10,159 bases of DNA from an uncultured Phycisphaerae bacterium. Its GTDB lineage: Bacteria > Planctomycetota > Phycisphaerae > Phycisphaerales > SM1A02. The translations under genes and the position numbers were made by a program. Shown piece by piece: positions 7,659 through 10,159 of the stretch; position 1 is the stretch's first letter, and each line of letters begins with the position of its first letter. The stretch is from the NCBI GenBank assembly GCA_937899935.1, contig CALCOW010000047.1, forward strand, positions 1 through 10,159, read 5' to 3'. The notes under the pieces are model-generated. The model did no database searches. It was not told where the DNA came from and was given only the letters and a program-made list of their open reading frames with translations.

Positions 7659-7699
7659 ATCCTACCCGTCGTTCCTAGGCAGGCTCAAAATCAGATGAG

Positions 7700-10006
7700 T
7701 CAGTTGCCAAATTGAATCAGAATGTAGGAAAAATCAACTATGTCAACGCTGCCACTGCGATCAATGTCCCCACGACAATATTCATCGACCTCGCAGTTCG
7801 AACCAAAGTTGATCAGGAAGAGCGTAAAATCTTCGATCCCTACAAAACCATCACAATTTAAGTCCGCCGATCCGACCCCGGGCAATATGGAAGCCTGCCC
7901 CCATAAGGTCATGTCATCTATATTCCACCCTGAATATCGCCAACCACCATCGGTCGTACCCATGACCCAACGAATCTGCACCGAGCGTTCTCCATCCGCA
8001 TAAGCGGACAAATCAACCTGTTGGTCAACCCACTGACTATCCGTAATTTCTACCTCGTTTGACCAAACCGTATTCCATAATGAGCCATCTGAGCTCACTT
8101 GAATTGATGCGTGGTCATAAGCGGGCTGTTCAACATTGAGCCAACGGGCAAAGCGAAGCTGAGTGCCTATTGATGAACCACAATCAATCGGATCGGTGGT
8201 CAGATAGTACTCATCAAGGTTGTTCGCATAGTCGCCGTTAAGGTTATAGCCAAAGACATTGTTTCCGGTCGCCCCACTTGTTGGATCGGGATTGCCATAT
8301 TGACCTCCACCACCGTTTGGAATTCCGAAATCCCATTGGCCCTCCTCGAGCCAATCAGGATCAATATCCAGCGTCTCAACGAAGAATGGGGCGCCAACTC
8401 TTACTGAGTACACTTGATTCGGCGCTGTTTGTGGTGATGTAACCACAGCACCATTTTCAGTCTCTGCTGTGATGTAATATTCAATCGGAATGCGGCAGGA
8501 TGAAGCGGCAATTGTACATGTGTATGTTTCATCGCCTATCGATGTTGTTGGTTTGATCTGAAATGAGCTGCCCACTTCTCGAGCCATCACCTTGATTGTG
8601 TTGGGATCAACACCTGTTCCAGAGCCAGAGCGCACACTAAAGAGCAGATCAATATCCTCGCCCTCATCAATGAGTTCCTGTTGTCCATCAGGAAAGAGAA
8701 TTTGTGCTGGCTCGCCCGCAAACTCCATCATTTCGAGTACCGCTTGGAAGTTTTCTTCGCCTGTTGGGATGATCTGATCCGCCTCTAACAAGAAGCCTGG
8801 CTGTGATGATTTTGGACGCAACTCAATGGTGTAACCAAAAATACCTTGTGAGTAATGCCAATCTTCACAGGTTCCACTAGCCAAATAAATGAATGTAGAC
8901 CCCGAACCATGTGGATAATTCTCACCATGTACCTCGTAGATGGCCTGATTCATCCTTGCGCCAAGTTCATTAATGACTGCATAATCTGCTGGCAGATCGT
9001 TGGTGTGGCCCCATGGCTGAAGAATCAATTGAGAGTAATTATGAAAGTCTATGTGGGCAACAATGTTGTCTCGCGACGAGACAAGATCTCGCATTGCTGA
9101 TGTCTCTGGCTCGGAGAATGGACTCGGGCCAATGTAGACATCGCTATTTGGGTTTGTACTTGTACTTTCGGGTCCACCCCAATCGATGTCCCAGTTACGA
9201 TTGAGGTCGACGCCATACGTACCGTTCCCATTATTACGTCTATTCTTTCGCCAGAGTCTTTCTGTTGTATGCGAGTACACGTATCCATCTGGGTTGACGA
9301 TAGGCACAATCACGACTTCTGTTGAATCAAGTAAAGATGTGATTTGAGGATCGGTTCCATAGCCAATCAACAGTTGCTCTGCGATATACATGGGCACCAT
9401 GACACTGATCCACTCGCGTGCATGTTGACAGCCATTAAGAAGTATCGCAGGTTTCTCTTGGCTTGTATCAGTGTTGATGACAAGCCCAACAATATCTCGG
9501 CCCTCATGCGTTGAGCCTAAAACGATCTTTTCTGATAGGCCCCCGTGAGCTGCGACAAGTGTGTCAATCTTGGTCACCACTTCTGGATAGGTTCGATAGT
9601 CACTAAACCATGCCCCTGCCCTTCGTGACTCTTGACGACTTCGCTCTTCAGCCGCGATTAGCTCTTGAACATCTCTTACGGTGATCTGGCATCGCAACCC
9701 CCAGGCCTCTGCTTGACGGAGCTGTGCATTGGTTACCAGCCAAACACCTCGGCCTAAACCTGGTCGACAACTCCATGGTCTCGCGCCCAACTCGCTCATC
9801 ATTTCAAAATCAGGGAGTGTCGGGACTTCAATCACCGCTAGCATCTGCTTTGCAACCTGCTGTTTCGATCCAGCGGTTGTTGCTTTACTAACAAGCATGG
9901 CGCTTGTGTATTGTGGGAATATGAAAAAGAGACTGGCTACTAGTGCAAAAAGTTGCAGGCACAGATACTTCTTAGACATGAGATATGGAATCGTCCCGTT
10001 CAGCAA
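7700..10006 (-). CDS. Secreted M14 zinc carboxypeptidase with beta-domains and C-terminal dockerin-like module
   Basis: The product is 768 residues from TTG 10006, or 759 from ATG 9979. Numbers here use the TTG. A signal peptide (SKKYLCLQLFALVASLFF, ending TSA at 36) and a propeptide-like region (about 40-130) precede the metallocarboxypeptidase domain (about 135-430). Zinc ligands H195 and E198 (QHAREW) and H322 (DFHNYSQL) are present, as are substrate-binding R253, N269/R270 (DLNRNW) and Y374, and the catalytic Glu E395 (YTIELRP). It should remove C-terminal residues from peptides outside the cytoplasm. Aligned from memory with bovine carboxypeptidase A, position 255 is Glu (E381), where the B type has Asp, suggesting a preference for basic residues. 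An Ig-like segment (about 435-540) and a jelly-roll-like segment (about 545-705) follow. Two EF-hand-type loops (715-726 and 747-758) form a dockerin-like end. The TTG is favoured by GAGGA 7 bases upstream; the ATG by its textbook signal peptide and commoner codon. Confidence 0.9.
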   Translation of the reverse strand: MLNGTIPYLMSKKYLCLQLFALVASLFFIFPQYTSAMLVSKATTAGSKQQVAKQMLAVIEVPTLPDFEMMSELGARPWSCRPGLGRGVWLVTNAQLRQAEAWGLRCQITVRDVQELIAAEERSRQESRRAGAWFSDYRTYPEVVTKIDTLVAAHGGLSEKIVLGSTHEGRDIVGLVINTDTSQEKPAILLNGCQHAREWISVMVPMYIAEQLLIGYGTDPQITSLLDSTEVVIVPIVNPDGYVYSHTTERLWRKNRRNNGNGTYGVDLNRNWDIDWGGPESTSTNPNSDVYIGPSPFSEPETSAMRDLVSSRDNIVAHIDFHNYSQLILQPWGHTNDLPADYAVINELGARMNQAIYEVHGENYPHGSGSTFIYLASGTCEDWHYSQGIFGYTIELRPKSSQPGFLLEADQIIPTGEENFQAVLEMMEFAGEPAQILFPDGQQELIDEGEDIDLLFSVRSGSGTGVDPNTIKVMAREVGSSFQIKPTTSIGDETYTCTIAASSCRIPIEYYITAETENGAVVTSPQTAPNQVYSVRVGAPFFVETLDIDPDWLEEGQWDFGIPNGGGGQYGNPDPTSGATGNNVFGYNLNGDYANNLDEYYLTTDPIDCGSSIGTQLRFARWLNVEQPAYDHASIQVSSDGSLWNTVWSNEVEITDSQWVDQQVDLSAYADGERSVQIRWVMGTTDGGWRYSGWNIDDMTLWGQASILPGVGSADLNCDGFVGIEDFTLFLINFGSNCEVDEYCRGDIDRSGSVDIVDFSYILIQFGN
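7703..7867 (-). other. Dockerin-like EF-hand pair at the C-terminus of the carboxypeptidase
   Basis: The last 55 residues contain two calcium-loop patterns, DLNCDGFVGIED and DIDRSGSVDIVD, each followed by a short hydrophobic helix ending in NFG or QFG. This duplicated layout matches type I dockerins. In planctomycetes these modules end many secreted proteins without cellulosomes, so calcium binding and surface or complex attachment are inferred. Three Cys lie around the loops. Confidence 0.8.
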
Positions 10007-10013
10007 ATTTCTG

Positions 10014-10018
10014 TCCTC
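10014..10018 (-). promoter_or_regulatory. Ribosome-binding site (GAGGA) before the TTG start of the carboxypeptidase
   Basis: On the - strand GAGGA lies 7 bases before the in-frame TTG at 10006, and it overlaps the TGA (10019-10017) that ends the upstream open frame. The downstream ATG at 9979 has no comparable site at normal distance. Confidence 0.45.
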
Positions 10019-10159
10019 AGCTGTTGATGACTGTGTTTCCCCCAACCCTACATAGTACCTCGGATGGGCGAGTTTCCAAGAGTAACTTCACGATCTCTGG
10101 GCTGATTTGACCATCGATCGCTTTAGAGTCATCCTGCACTAATGAAAATTGACCAAAAT
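10017..10159 (-). CDS. Possible C-terminal fragment of an unidentified gene
   Basis: A - strand frame is open from the right edge to a TGA at 10019-10017, giving 46 residues (for example QISPEIVKLLLETRPSEVL). I do not recognise the family. The composition looks protein-like, with a plausible amphipathic helix. The stop would lie 10 bases before the TTG start of the carboxypeptidase, in keeping with the tight packing of this strand. A 46-codon open frame can occur by chance, so this is only a candidate. If it is not a gene, bases 10020-10159 are the leader and promoter region of the carboxypeptidase. Confidence 0.4.
   Translation of the reverse strand, partial: FGQFSLVQDDSKAIDGQISPEIVKLLLETRPSEVLCRVGGNTVINS

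Noticed and set aside
7671..7690. Palindromic cctagg and neighbouring aggc repeats between the carboxypeptidase and MATE genes, considered as a terminator
   Set aside because: No stem of useful length followed by a U-run can be drawn on the - strand.
10007..10045. TTG at 10045 as the start of the carboxypeptidase
   Set aside because: It adds a polar stretch ahead of the signal peptide and would overlap the upstream open frame. Better-supported starts lie at 10006 and 9979.

Overview
The window looks like a chromosomal segment from a planctomycete, probably of the Phycisphaerae type. This is inferred from gene content, not from a marker gene. The main hints are a TPR protein carrying two RNA polymerase alpha-CTD-like modules, a secreted peptidase ending in a dockerin-like EF-hand pair, a very large membrane-anchored double-VWA protein preceded by a Gln-rich protein, and a SpoIID-type lipoprotein in an apparently Gram-negative context. 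Base composition is moderate (near 50% GC by eye), and neither strand shows an obvious compositional break.

Layout. The left third (1-3531) reads on the + strand. It holds the 3' end of a Gln-rich protein gene, then, one base after its stop, a 1009-residue membrane protein with two VWA domains and a glutamine-amidotransferase-like domain. The remainder reads on the - strand. In transcription order it holds the possible tail of an unidentified gene (right edge to 10017), a secreted M14 zinc carboxypeptidase, a MATE-family transporter, the TPR/double-alpha-CTD protein, and a SpoIID/LytB-like lipoprotein. The gaps between these - strand genes are about 10, 50, 79 and 62 bases, and I see no convincing intrinsic terminator in any of them. 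They could be one operon or several closely packed units. The two blocks converge and overlap tail to tail by 13 bases at 3519-3531.

How the genes may work together. The + strand pair resembles the end of a MoxR/DUF58/BatA-like aerotolerance-type cluster, whose other members would lie upstream of the window. The - strand genes share no single pathway. A SpoIID-like peptidoglycan-acting lipoprotein and a secreted carboxypeptidase both act outside the cytoplasmic membrane, the MATE protein exports small molecules, and the TPR/alpha-CTD protein is a candidate DNA- or RNA-polymerase-associated factor. No tRNA, rRNA, CRISPR array, insertion sequence or phage gene was seen. No gene-free stretch exceeds 300 bases.

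Most worth following up: the TPR/tandem alpha-CTD architecture, an 8-bp GC-rich hairpin straddling the MATE start codon, the start region of the carboxypeptidase (an upstream stop codon embedded in a GAGGA ribosome-binding site before an in-frame TTG), and the 30-bp Gln-coding tandem repeat at the left edge.
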